DNA of 64,000 bases from Phoronis australis (GCA_002633005.1 NMRA01000103.1:713612-777611); one strand, 5' to 3'. Positions 11,581 to 23,540 are shown, counted from the first letter of the stretch. Notes: generated from the sequence alone by a model not told the origin. Made by a program: numbers and translations.

Positions 11581-12689
11581 GGGTAGTTGGTGGACAGTGT
11601 TCTACATTTTTGTATGGATTTAAAGCAGTGGGATATTTTCTGTTTCTATAACTTTTTTGGTAATATTGCATCCCTCTGTAGATCAGTACATTTTCAAATA
11701 TCACAGAATAGCAAGCCATCTTAGCAAAAAGTATGTCAACAAATCACAAATTAATTTCACACCTACACCTAAGCATCAAAACAAGACCTCAATAAACATA
11801 AAACCCGAAAACCACCAACAGGTGTCTCCACCTAGCGCTCAAGCATGCAACCTGCTTATTCCCTAAGGCCACTATATTGCTTTTGAAACAAAATATTGAG
11901 GAAGGAATTCCAAGTATTTTAGTTTTCAAGTCTTGAATGACAACATTGGCAAATCTCCTTTTAAATTTGAGCAACTCGTGAAAAAAAAACAAACAAAAAC
12001 ACACATTGTAAAGTAAGACAAACCCCTATTGTCACTTGTTAGTCATATCACATGACAATGTGATCCCAACCCTGAAAACAACTGCAACAACCCTTATTCT
12101 CACTATGAAAAGCCACTCACTGATTTTCAACAGCATATTTTCACTGAAAAGTACTACCAAACATGTCAAAACGTGTGCCTCTCAACTCAGTTTTAAACAT
12201 GGTTTTCATCAAGGGTCACAGACCAAACTGTCTTGTATGACCAAAAGTGGCACTTCTTCAGAACACCCACAGGAGACATGATCCCAGGCAGTACTAAGGA
12301 GGTACACCTCCATAAATATCAATGAGGCTTGAAGCTGTTGAGAGAGATATTTACACTTACTCGAAGAAGTAAACAGAGAATCCATAGAATAAAACAACAA
12401 ATATTAACAAACAACAAGGCCACTACACAAAGTTAAACATTTAAACTGCATTTCCTCCTAATTGGCTGGCGAAAAATTGAAAATCGAATCGGACAATTTA
12501 CTCTCATAACATTCATGTGATAATAATCCTCACCATGATAAGGTTCTATTTCCATTGAACATAGAAATAGTCAGCCACTCATGAGAATGCTTTTCAAATT
12601 GAAATTCATTGGGGCTGGACTGAATAAATGCGAATTACCATAGGAAAACTTCAGAGCTTATAGTGGTTCGCAAACCCTAAAGGGTCTTT

Positions 12690-13160
12690 CATACTAATGT
12701 TGACGTCTTGGGGAGTTGCGGTCAGTATGAACGGTTAACTTCAGTCCTGGATCGAAGTTAACAGCGCCAGCTAACTTCGCACTAAACAGGTGGGTTTAAT
12801 AGCGGAGCGTCGACGCTGCAGTGCAGTATGAGCGGTCAACTTCGGCTCCATCGAAGTTATCGCTAGGTGCCACTGTTATCGTCAACAATTAATTGGTTGT
12901 GTAGACGCTAATAGTTATATTTTGCTCAAATAATCACCAATCAAATTAAAAATAATTTTTATGTCAATCAGCACATGTAAATGTTCCAAAATTGTCACAT
13001 TTAAAAAACCTTAGCGTGCAGCGCTACCTTGCGATAACTTCGATGGCAACAGTGTCACCTACAGTTTACTTCGATGTCCATTAACTATCGAAGCCAGTAT
13101 GAACGGTTTAGTTAACTTCGCAGGTTACGTCAACGCTCCGCTCAGACCGGGTTTACGTCA
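12690..13160. repeat. Complex inverted-repeat element of about 470 bp
   Basis: The motif CAGTATGARCGGT occurs three times near both sides. CCATCGAAGTTATCGC on the left is mirrored by GCGATAACTTCGATGG on the right, and AGCGGAGCGTYGACG occurs in opposite orientations at both ends. An AT-rich core with no coding capacity lies between. This looks like a non-autonomous foldback or MITE element with subterminal repeats. Confidence 0.7.
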
Positions 13161-13372
13161 CTAGGAAAAGGCCTTAAGATTGCGAATTTGAAAATGGCGC
13201 ACGCAATTTGTCTGTGACTCAAGTTGGTAACGGAAATAGAAACCCATCACAATACGAAATATTACGAGACCAATTTCATGAGATTAAAATCCAGCTAAAC
13301 AGGACAAAGTGCAGCTCTAAAACACACGACAGCACATTCACCCACTGAAATTCAAATAAGCGAATGAACAAG

Positions 13373-14139
13373 CACCCCCCCGGGGAAAATTTAAAGCATA
13401 CACTCTACAAAGGCTACTCATTAAGCTCAACACATAATGTAAAGAAAGTGACAATTTACAACATCTCTTAAGTTTTACAAGTCTGTCAATTCCACTAATT
13501 ATGCTTTGAGAGGTTAACTTGAGCAGGAAGCTGTATTTCTATCAGATTTAACATTTGTCAAAATAGGCAGTTATTTCAAATTAATCACAATTCTAAATTA
13601 GTCTGATTTAAAACCACATAGAGCACTGTCGTCCTCAAGACCTGCTGTTCTCATCAGGAACATGTTTCACAGCTTTTTTAATATGGCAAGTAACCATTCA
13701 TAATTTCCCCCAATTACGTGAAGATCAAATGCGGTAAGTTCGCCGATTTTGTCCATTGTTCCATTTTCCTGTGCAAACCAGACTTATTCAGGATTGAAGA
13801 CGACAATGAAGACTAGACATAATTTATCACTGTATGGGACTTCAAGTCATTTTTCTCTAAAAACACTAATAAGTACTAGAGAACACACTTTGACATGGTT
13901 ACAACATCGGAATTAACAGGTGTTAGGTATTGCACAACACATCTGGACTCACCACTGTGCAAGTAAGCTGGAGGAGAGAGGCAAGAAATGAACAACTAGG
14001 CAGTGTTCATGGTGAACGAGTGAATAGCATTCATGGTGAATGAGTGTTCATGGTGAACGAGTGAGTAGCATTCATGGTGAATGAGTGAATAATGCTTGTA
14101 CTGAACGAGTGTGTATAGTTCGTGGTCAACAAGAAAATA
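13373..14139. repeat. 767-bp duplication, copy 1 (probable unmerged haplotype)
   Basis: Repeated at 14,253-15,019 with a constant offset of 880 and only a few substitutions. An N run lies exactly between the copies. It includes one liprin-beta microexon, which therefore appears twice in the window without being two genomic copies for certain. Confidence 0.9.
13953..13967 (-). CDS. PPFIBP1: Liprin-beta 15-base microexon, type 1 (duplicate in assembly)
   Basis: On the minus strand, pyrimidine-rich TGCCTCTCTCCTCCAG precedes CTTACTTGCACAGTG, which is followed by the donor GTGAGTCC. The 15 bases are phase 1 at both ends and add Ala-Tyr-Leu-His-Ser between the start exon (ending ...IIA plus one base) and the Gly that opens the 83-codon exon. 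It lies where human liprin-beta-1 has extra residues after IIAG. A TGC lies upstream of the acceptor, as in targets of neuronal microexon splicing factors. Probably the same locus as 14,833-14,847. Confidence 0.75.
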
Positions 14140-14252
14140 NNNNNNNNNNNNNNNNNNNNNNNNNNNNNNNNNNNNNNNNNNNNNNNNNNNNNNNNNNNNN
14201 NNNNNNNNNNNNNNNNNNNNNNNNNNNNNNNNNNNNNNNNNNNNNNNNNNNN
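14140..14252. other. Assembly gap (113 N)
   Basis: Unsequenced run between two near-identical copies. Its true length and content are unknown, and it may not exist in the genome. Confidence 1.
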
Positions 14253-15019
14253 CACCCCCCCGGGGAAAATTTAAAGCATACACTCTACAAAGGCTACTCA
14301 TTAAGCTCAACACATAATGTAAAGAAAGTGACAATTTACAACATCTCTTAAGTTTTACAAGTCTGTCAATTCCATTAATTATGCTTTGAGAGGTTAACTT
14401 GAGCAGGAAGCTGTATTTCTATCAGATTTAACATTTGTCAAAATAGGCAGTTATTTCAAATTAATCACAATTCTAAATTAGTCTGATTTAAAATCACACA
14501 GAGCACTGTCGTCCTCAAGACCTGCTGTTCTCATCAGGAACATGTTTCACAGCTTTTTTAATATGGCAAGTAACCATTCATAATTTCCCCCAATTACGTG
14601 AAGATCAAATGTGGTAAGTTCACCGATTTTGTCCATGGTTCCATTTTCCTGTGCAAACCAGACTTATTCAGGATCGAAGACGACAATAAAGACCAGACGT
14701 AATTTATCACTGTATGGGACTTCAAGTCATTTTTCTCTAAAAACACTAATAAGTACTAGAGAACACACTTTGACATGGTTACAACATCGGAATTAACAGG
14801 TGTTAGGTATTGCACGACACATCTGGACTCACCACTGTGCAAGTAAGCTGGAGGAGAGAGGCAAGAAATGAACAACTAGGCAGTGTTCATGGTGAACGAG
14901 TGAATAGCATTCATGGTGAATGAGTGTTCATGGTGAACGAGTGAGTAGCATTCATGGTGAATGAGTGAATAATGCTTGTACTGAACGAGTGTGTATAGTT
15001 CGTGGTCAACAAGAAAATA
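14253..15019. repeat. 767-bp duplication, copy 2 (probable unmerged haplotype)
   Basis: Second copy of 13,373-14,139, continuing without a break into the minisatellite to its right. Confidence 0.9.
14833..14847 (-). CDS. PPFIBP1: Liprin-beta 15-base microexon, type 1
   Basis: Identical to the copy at 13,953-13,967, with the same acceptor and donor. Phase 1 at both ends, so it can be included or skipped without changing the downstream frame. Adds Ala-Tyr-Leu-His-Ser. This copy is contiguous with the type 2 microexon region and is probably the better-placed one. Confidence 0.85.
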
Positions 15020-15770
15020 ATGTTCATAGACAGCAAGTGAAAATCATTCACAGTGAACGAGTGAGAAGCGTTCATGGTGAAGTGAATAATGTTCACAAAG
15101 AACAACTGAATAACATATACAGTGAACAAGCGAGCAGCAATCACAGTGAACAAGTTAACAGCATAGTATTTACTTTTGGTGAACAAGTGAATATTGTTCC
15201 TAGTAAACAAGTGAATAGCCAAGGGTATTATTTTCGTAGAGAACACATGTAAGTTTGTTTAGAGCGAACAAGTGAATAAATAAGTATCAGCGATTAATTG
15301 AATAGCATATTGATGGCATAAAAGTGAATACCTATGTTCACAGTAAATAATTTTACCAAGTAACAAATGAATGTTCATGGTGAATGAGTAGTGTTCACAA
15401 TGACTAAGTGGACACCATAGCGTTCATGGTGAACATGCAAAGTATGTTCAAGGTGAACACACAAATAACTTTTCATCGAACTGAACTCACCACTGCGCAA
15501 ATAAGCTGGGGGTAGAGACACAAAAGTACGCAGTTAACAATGCACTTCAAAAATACAGAGACTAGTATCTCAGAAGAACATGTCATTAATGGTTAAAAAA
15601 CTCAATAAACGAAAAGTGGTTGTGGTGAATACATTGAAGAGTGTCCACAGTGAATTAAGGCAGTTCAAGATGAAAATGATAAAAGTGTTCATAGTGAATG
15701 AATGAATGAACAACGTTTTGTGTGAACAAATGTCAAGTGTACATAACAGGTTCACAAGTGGCACTCAAGC
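14881..15770. repeat. Degenerate minisatellite built on GTTCATGGTGAACGAGTGAA
   Basis: Imperfect units of roughly 20-26 bases (GTTCATGGTGAACGAGTGAATAG and variants) recur from 14,881, decaying progressively to the right; the left duplicate begins near 13,988. The core GTTCATGGTGAAC is nearly self-complementary. The array surrounds the type 2 microexon and touches the type 1 microexon, so it may have been involved in duplicating them. Open frames across it are products of the repeat. Confidence 0.85.
15491..15505 (-). CDS. PPFIBP1: Liprin-beta 15-base microexon, type 2
   Basis: On the minus strand, TTTTGTGTCTCTACCCCCAG precedes CTTATTTGCGCAGTG and the donor GTGAGTTC. It has the same length and phase as type 1 and encodes Ala-Tyr-Leu-Arg-Ser, so one residue changes (His to Arg). 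The three base differences in 15, with retained consensus splice sites and a different flanking sequence, show an older duplication than the assembly one. Inclusion of either, both or neither microexon keeps the reading frame. Whether they are mutually exclusive cannot be read from DNA. Confidence 0.85.
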
Positions 15771-18180
15771 AACACTAGAGCATCCTCGTTAGACATGGTT
15801 GCACAGACTACAGGGGAGCATTTACATGCTGTTGATGGAGTCTGTCTTTACATCCAAAGACTGACTGCTCTGACTACAGTTAGCTGCATAAATTGAGAAC
15901 CAAATGACCAGTTAGGTTTAAAAGTCAGTCAGCTGGACTAATTAGGTGTTCAGTTGGATGTATATTGACCATATTTCGACTGTTAGTCTCAAGTGAAAAT
16001 GGCCAACATTGTCCACTTCAAGGAGGCGCAATGTTAAGGGAGAGGATGACGAAACCATGGCAATTGATCACATGGAACCAAAGACTCATGCAGTCTTCTA
16101 CCTAGAGCGGAAATTCACTTCGCGCAGTACGAAGCAAATCTTTTCACATAACATTTTCTTTCATGAAGTGAGATATATTCAAGTGCCACACTCTGCCAAG
16201 TGTGGTGTTGCGTGCACACCCAGCTGGCAGCACCAGTCGTTGGTCCCATGTCAACAAGCATTTGCCATACCATTGCAAGTTTCACATTGACGAGTAAAAT
16301 AATTGCGACAGTCATGAAGTACACAAAACACTTGTGAAGCAAAAATGCTGAGTAAATATTGATGAAAGTCCTTATAAAACACTAGAACTCAATATGGAAA
16401 CAAATAAAACTGCTCGCCACAGACAGTTAATTTTCAGCAAAGGTATTTTAGTAATCTGCATCTAAAAAAGTGCAAGTGCCCATGCCCAAAAATAACACCG
16501 ACAACCAATGATGTCTGATAACGGTAATTACAGTGATAATTACAGTTCAAAAATAGCCAACAGTTAAACACCAGAAATAGCCATGTCTGATACACCGGTA
16601 ACCACAAAAGATTTATTTTCATCAGAATGGGAGTTGCACTGTACACACAGTGACAACTGTTGTAAATAGAACTAATGCAAGGTGGCCTATTTGGGTCTGT
16701 TTCATAAGTGATTAAAGACATCAGTCAGAATTTAGTCTTGCGCTCCACGCGACTATTTCAGTAAAATAATCAAATCTCACTTGAGCAAAATTGAAGTAAG
16801 AAAATACACACCGAGATAAAAATCACAAATTATTTCTAGACTGTGATGCGCTCGTAATTACTTGCCTAAACCTTTATTCGACAACTGTGAAATGGAAGCG
16901 CAAGACCGATATTTCTGTCTCAAGTCTTTATTTATTAAGTTACTTATCATTAAACAGGCCCTTGATGATGGATTTTTCCTGGTTTCTGACACTCCACAGG
17001 CAATGAAGCATAAACTGTTATGACACAGTATTTCACTTCATGTTGCTTCTTCAAATCAAACTACCAGGTAATACAAAACCTCAAGAGTTAACATTGAGTT
17101 ATATAGAAAGCCAACACATACTGAAGATCTTGAGACAGGTCTATCAATTCGCAGCAGCACAATTTCTGGTCCTTAATTCCTACACTTAGGTACAAATATA
17201 AGTGTTAACACAAAGACACACAAGTTGATGTCTGGTTTAGGTGAAAATGTGTCTGGAAATTTTCCGCTATTTTTCCAAATACAAATGTTCCGATAGAAAC
17301 TTTACATCTCCATGAAGTAAAGTTTAAAAGACGCGAAGCTTCACAAAATTTCATTTACTCTCGCTACGTCTTGTTCTTCTATTTCTCATCTATCCGCAAT
17401 AAAACAAAGTATAAGCAAATAGTCATAGCGACGGACTGACAATTCATCTAATCGTGATATGACGACATACGATCCAATAGGACAAGTGCTCGCACTGACT
17501 AGTTTCAACGTCGCAGGTAAATGACTCAAGTAATCTGGGCCCGGTCTCCAATATTTTTACTCGAAACGGAACTCGAAATTAGGTTTGGCATTTTCTACTC
17601 TACTTTTGGGCGAAATCAAGATAAGTGTCCATTACTCTACGCTCGAGTACACAATAACTTACGTAGATAATTTATTGCCCTTAGTTCACAGTTTGTAAAC
17701 CCAATATTAAAGCAATAAGTTTGAGTTTGAACTCGAAATTTTGAGTTTTTACTCGAGTTTGTAGCACGAATATAAGGATCTTCAAGGGCAAACTTGAACT
17801 AGAAACTCCTATGCATAAACTATAATGTATTCAAGCACAGTCTGATAACCAATTATCTTAAGTTCGCACAAAAGGAGCAGAGAAATTGCCAAAAACATTT
17901 TCGAGTTCATTTCGAGTTCGTTTCGAGTTCGTTTCGAGTACAAAGATTAGAGACCGGGCCCTGATCTCCTGTCCACACCACTACACCAATATCACCAAGG
18001 CGCACACTGGCGCCAGTACACTTTCCTATTCTACTCTCAAGAGCACAAAAATGACTATTACCATAAAGTCGAGTTATACATCTTTTAACCAATCACAAAC
18101 GATTATGTTCAGCAATGGTTATTAACTCATCTCTTGTTACTTTCATATTCATCGCCACCAAGTGCCACCACAATGCTCAC
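15506..18180 (-). other. Liprin-beta intron after the start-codon exon
   Basis: Contains the decayed end of the minisatellite, an interspersed repeat at 16,733-16,930 related to part of the 4,353-7,831 duplication, and a palindromic MITE at 17,537-17,962. Nothing else is recognised. Confidence 0.75.
17537..17962. mobile_element. MITE of about 425 bp with GGGCCCGGTCTCYAAT termini
   Basis: The left end GGGCCCGGTCTCCAAT and the reversed right end GGGCCCGGTCTCTAAT are followed on both sides by runs of ACTCGAAA/AACTCGAAAT. The right end carries a short tandem array of TTTCGAGTTCG. A diverged copy lies at 32,690-33,110 and shares the internal CTAGAAACTC and TAATGTA blocks. There is no coding capacity. 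Confidence 0.8.
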
Positions 18181-18261
18181 CTGCTATGATGTCATCCATT
18201 TGCTCGAGAGCCAGGGCCAGCATGCGACTCGCCTCCTCGCCGAGATCAGACATGGCTGATA
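18181..18261 (-). CDS. PPFIBP1: Liprin-beta start-codon exon (24 codons plus one base)
   Basis: The exon has acceptor TGCGTTTCAG and donor GTGAGC. After eight bases of 5' UTR (TATCAGCC) the ATG at 18,253 opens MSDLGEEASRMLALALEQMD followed by DIIA, matching the human liprin-beta-1 start (MSDASDMLAAALEQMDGIIAG) residue for residue over most of its length. The acceptor just before the ATG means at least one non-coding exon and the promoter lie further right. It leaves in phase 1, compatible with both microexons and with the 83-codon exon directly. Confidence 0.95.
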
Positions 18262-19407
18262 CTGAAACGCATATAAAAGCCCATTAGGCTGTCTGACACA
18301 TGAAATCGTTAAGGAAGGTAAGAGAATAATTTCTGTCAAAATAACCAAATGTACATAGCTACCCCGTGATATTCAGTCAGATGAGGAAGTAAATTTCAGT
18401 TTTACAATCACCAACACATTAACATGTAGAGAACTTCATGTAAAATACACAGCAAATATTGTTTACAGGCCTAACCTTTTGAAAACTAATGTCAATCATA
18501 AACAGCACTTTTCTACCTCCGCAAAAGAGGAGAGTCGAATTCGGGACAACGTGGCTAGCTGTAGGTCTGAACTTAATTTCTTCAATAAATAACAGGACAC
18601 TTTTGTTAACATAAAACTATTTTGAAACAATTTCTCCATTAACAAGGCACTTCAGAACCTATAAACAGGAAGCCTGAAACAGTCCAAGATGATAAAAATC
18701 TCATTTGAGGGACGACACTGGGTGCCTTTGAAAGGATCAAGCAAAAGCTAACAGTGGAGCCAATCAGCCACTGCACCATCCATGAGAACTAACGTCTCAA
18801 CAAACCAATGAGGAAATGCTTTTCCTGAAACAAATTGCACAGCAAGAACTTGACATTCAGTAAGGAAGAGATCAGCATGCTTTATAAACTCTTGTAACAT
18901 CTTTAGATATAATGTGATAATGGCCACTTGACCAAAGGGAAAGATACTTACGCTTTCTGTAACAGGAATTTTTTTTAATGACGGGGAAAACAATCCCCAC
19001 CTGTCAACACTACAGCCCCCTTACAGAATGTGAGAACTTCCATGGAGTGCTGTTGCAAAAATGTACCCTTTTCTAAAATCCATAAATTTCACCCTTTCAT
19101 AATGAACAACATGTAAAAGGCATGATTCTATAGACCTGGCCATGGTCTACTTGCGCATCACACTTACATATGCCATCTTCAGTAAGGCCCTGCCCGGGTT
19201 TATTTGTAGCTGTGTGGTTGGGTATAACTTATCGCAGTCAAAGGACACCACACAGAAAAATCAAATGCCCAACGGTACCAGGACAAAGAACAAGTTGGCC
19301 AACACTCACCCGTATGAGGAATCGATGAAAATGTACACGATCAGGTTTGCATCAAACAGNCTTTGGACCATAAACAAGTAGGTCTCTTAGTATGAGATTA
19401 GTAGTGA

Positions 19408-19490
19408 AATTGTGGTGGTGTAGTGGTAACGCACGCGCACACTATTCGCCACGTCGTGAGTTCGAGTCTTTGATAACTGCAGTTTTTTTT
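19408..19490 (+). repeat. tRNA-derived SINE head or tRNA pseudogene
   Basis: TGGTGTAGTGG (19,416-19,426) fits the polymerase III A box, and GAGTTCGAGTC (19,458-19,468) fits the B box at a tRNA-like spacing. The surrounding bases do not fold into a convincing full tRNA, and a T-rich run follows. A SINE head is more likely than a working tRNA. The 3' limit is not defined. Confidence 0.6.
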
Positions 19491-20872
19491 CATGTTTGAC
19501 ACGTTCTCCGGTTTTTTTTTTTTGCCTTTTTTCTTGCATAATACTTCAGGAATCGAGGAAAATGCTTGATTTTTAGAGGTAAAAACAAAAATTTCCTGGG
19601 TGAACTATTTAACAAAATTCGAAATCTACATTAATCATTAATAGTTAAAATTATTCAACAAAAAGCATAACTTTTCATTAACTAAAATACTTCATATGGC
19701 TGGAAAAACTATCCACTGCCAGATATTTATCAGTTTGTTTCTAACACAAATGCTTTTGGGAAAGTGACCTCAACTGCATTACAGCGTTTTCCCGTTGACC
19801 CAACTTGTTCGATTCTATAGCCCAACAAGTTGGGAAGTTTACCCCTTTAGCCAATATCTTACACGACTGATTAACTCCATTCTGGCATTCATGGTTGGAG
19901 GTCCACTAGCTCTCCAATTGCTCTAATCTTCAATAAGATCGTATCTACCCTGACTGGGCTGTGCTGCTAAAAATAACATATTTGAACATAAACCAATAGA
20001 ATTTCTGAAATTTTCGTCAAATGGTGATCATGTTTAGTTTTTGAGTCGCCAAAATCGCCCAACTGCAACCGAAATTGCGATAATCTATTCTTTCGGTCAA
20101 TTCACTCAGGGTTTGACTGTGTTCACATATGGTCTGTAATAAGCATGGTAGATAATTGGCCTGTGTGTTGTCATAACAGACAAAAGACTGTGCTTGACAG
20201 TTAACAAAGAACCTACATGTTGTCACACCACCACTGGTAAAGTCACTGAACAGGGAAAAGGCTGTCATGGGTGATATTACTTCACTTGAAGACAAAATAA
20301 GCTATTCAGGCCCAGGGAGAACACAGTCATGAAAACTATCACAGATTTAGAAATCATGCCTTGAAACCATGGAGAAAAACCATGTCATAGACAGTGTTCC
20401 AAGACCAAAGTGACAAAATCAATGGGTGTCATGTTAAATTGAAATTAAAAGTCGTCAACAGTAAGAACCTGTCAGACCAAGTTAATTGATGAGAAAGGGA
20501 GTGAGATTGGCAGTAACACATGACAAAAAATTAGCGCGTTTCCATTGGATCACCCCGATGGTAACTTCTTTGTCACTTTCCAGATTTTCCACGCAGTGAT
20601 GTCATTAGAACTAGTTAAAAGTGCAGTGGTTGAAAACCTTGAATATCTGCTTCAACAATGGTCCTAATAGAACGGGATATTTGGCTATTTGTGACAGGGG
20701 CGTGCAGTCTTGCAAAAGTTAGGATACCAACCCTTTCATATGGAATTCAGTTGAAAGAACACCTTTTCATAAGGGTTAAGAAAGAAAAGGCATTGGTTTC
20801 TGCCGAGACAAGTCATGAAAAACTCATCCATTTGAACAGCACATTCCGTAGGCTTCTTAATGGGAGTCCTCC

Positions 20873-21300
20873 GCCAGGTCCTAACACAGGGAGTCTTCCC
20901 CAAGAATCAAGAATCTTTATTTAACGTTGTTGTTTGAGGAACAGATAAACATCAGCCAGTTGGGTTATTTCTACGACATTAAATTTAACACCAACATGAA
21001 GAAAATGGAACTTAAGCTAAAGGTGGAGAATAACACAGATATATAAGTATAAATAAAAATTAAGTTATCGTAATCGCTAAAATATAGACTAGGATCTGAG
21101 CATAACCTATAATAGGTACACGTGTAAATGCTATAATCTAGATAAATCATAAATGAAACGATGGTATACACTAATTACAGCATAACCTGGAGCGTCTATA
21201 AAGGGAACAGCTGCATTCGGGGGCGAGTCCAGGTCCGAATCAGTCCATGGACCTGGACCCCAGGTCCTAACACAGGGAGTCCTGTCCCAGATTCCCACCC
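20873..21300. repeat. Two copies of a CCAGGTCCTAACACAGGGAG block
   Basis: The block CCAGGTCCTAACACAGGGAG occurs near 20,875 and again near 21,262. The second copy lies in a GC-rich patch with several GGTCC/GGACC repeats. Possibly two parts of one degraded element; the class is unknown. Confidence 0.45.
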
Positions 21301-22968
21301 AAGTCCTGACCCACGCTTCACAGCAGCTGGCAAACACATGTGGATGGTGAAACACCAACAAATGTCTGTAACAGGCACTGGTGATTATTGAAATTACACT
21401 GATTATGTGAACATCCCTCTCATCAAAGTAGGGGTTGGCCACTGCAGATGGAGAACTCCCTTAACCGAGTTATATGGTTACATCATGCCTGCAGCATGTT
21501 TTATTCATCACCCTTAGGGCAGAAGTGCCAAGTAGGAAAGTATCTCTGAGACCAGGATGTCTGTAACTTCCTCACTTCAGAAGTACTAATTCCTCAATCA
21601 TTTAATCCCATTATTTTCATCAGATAAGAACTCAGGGAATTTGGTAAACCACGCTCTGTACCAAGTTCCTTTTTTAGTATCAATTCTTCAAAGTTCATAA
21701 AAGACAACTTCACAGTCGTGAAATGGCCATTTTGCTAGTGCACCACCAGAATTTAAACAATGAAACCTAAAAATACCAACGATGTCCAATGCTGACAAAG
21801 GACAATTTGGAAATTTTAGTTTCTTCAAAGTTGGTTTGCTTTAAATTCATTCCATGGTAGGAAAGCATCTTTAGTAGGTTGTAAACCTCAATTAATATTC
21901 TACTAGTTCAATATAACAAGCCCAAACTTTGAGAAAGAGTTTTCCCACTGAAGAACGGGCATCAAACTGGTTCTCAAAATACGGACACGTTATATTCAAC
22001 TATTGTTCATACTAGTGTACTTATTTACCATTCTGGTAAAAAATATCTCTCCAAAACACCATTAGACTACGTAAACAGTAAAGGCATTGTGGTAGAACTT
22101 AACAAATATTCACAATGCAAGGTTCAAGCTGGCTTACATCATACATCAAAACTCTTCCATCTGATACGTTTAAGTTTAAGTTTGCCTGCATATAACGTTT
22201 TCGATGTGCAAATCATATCATTTTTTACATTAATCTTAAGATGAAATAAACAATTTCAAAAAACACGTTTAGATCGCTGTACAAGGACAACATTGTTCAA
22301 TAACAGGAACCTGACGCATGATAACGCCATCCAACTATAGCTTCCCTTCCCATCTTTTTTACAAAACCTCACACCCACTATGACGGCACTGCTTTCAATT
22401 TGATAATTACTTCATTAACGAAATGATGCTAAACGAACAACATCAGCGATGAAAGTCCGCACAGGAAGATAGCACACAGTAATGAGGCTTCGCTGTTACA
22501 CGTGCCGTAGGTCAACTTGTATGGCCTCGGCAAAACTGTTAACTGTTAACAGTTCCTAACACTTGGATGAAAGCAGGAAAAACCTGAATTGCTGGAATGT
22601 ACTATTTAAGTAAACTTGGACGAGCGCACCAAGGGCTTACAACTCATGTTGCTATTGTGTAGGGACATGCACGTATTTCACTCGTGTTTTCCAATTGATT
22701 TTCCATTTGTCAGGAAAAAAATAATTCAAGTTGAGAAAAAGAAAGAGCTATAATTTTTGGTCTTCTATGACTATGTCCGAGGTGGGGTTCATGGGAGATA
22801 TTTCTAGACAGGTGTGCTCGACTGTCTATAACTTGCATTTAATACTAGTTTGAAGTTGCAGATCTCCAAAACTACGCAGTCTCTTTAAACACATAGACTC
22901 CACCTTCTATACATGTTTAAGCACATAAAACTTACACTAAGATCAAAGACCATCCTACCAACTTCTCG

Positions 22969-22989
22969 CCATGGGCAAGTTGCCCATGG
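22969..22989. repeat. Perfect short palindrome CCATGGGCAA-G-TTGCCCATGG
   Basis: Ten-base arms around one central base. Isolated and of no evident function. Confidence 0.9.
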
Positions 22990-23374
22990 GTTTGTACCTT
23001 ACGCTTAGGGTGTCTGTTCTTTTGAACTTCTAAAATCGTAACCAATTTGAACAATTTCAAACCAACTCCATAATGCTAAGTGGCCTACGGTAATCAAAAG
23101 GTGATTTTTGTTAGGGAAGGCCCGTTTATAGCTGCTTTATCAAAAAACTGTACTCCTGTGTAATATGATTCCTTCAGTATTTTCAAGGCCAATAAACCAG
23201 TGCCTTCACTCCAAACCAATGTTTGATTCAGGCCACTCGCTCTCATAAAATCAGTCTCATCTTGTAATAAAACTGATTTCTAGGCTTTAGAATAACCGGC
23301 AAGTCATGGCTATACTCCTGCCTCCTGAAGTTTGCTTGTTAGGATACGTTCAGCCAACAAAGCAGTATGGCTAT

Positions 23375-23540
23375 CAGGGCCCCCGTTTCATGAAACTATT
23401 TTAGTCTTAACATAGACCGAAATAACAATGCCGTCATTCCGTCACGTCATGTTGCACTTGTTCAATAATGCTGTTGACGTCAAGTCACGCCTGAACAATG
23501 GAACATTGAGACATCAACTTTCTTGAAACTGAGCCCAGGG
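23375..23540. mobile_element. MITE-like element of about 165 bp
   Basis: The left end CAGGGCCCCCGTTTCATGAA and the reversed right end CCTGGGCTCAGTTTCAAGAA are related inverted repeats. No open frame. The sequence just outside the left end (CAGCCAACAAAGCAGTAT) recurs near 31,613. Confidence 0.6.

Larger units (their letters stand above)
10320..13952 (-). other. Liprin-beta intron between the 83-codon exon and the microexons
   Basis: Holds two CTCF-like motifs (10,531 and 11,565), a 153-bp MITE (11,196), a complex inverted-repeat element (12,690-13,160) and the beginning of an assembly duplication (13,373). The rest is AT-rich and unremarkable. Confidence 0.8.

Noticed and set aside
13953-14847. 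Three independent microexon duplications
   Set aside because: The two type 1 copies lie in a near-identical assembly duplication around an N run, so only two microexon types are supported.
14965-15252. 95- to 111-codon open frames on both strands near 15,000
   Set aside because: They translate the GTTCATGGTGAAC minisatellite. Frames are open on both strands at once, as expected of a repeat.
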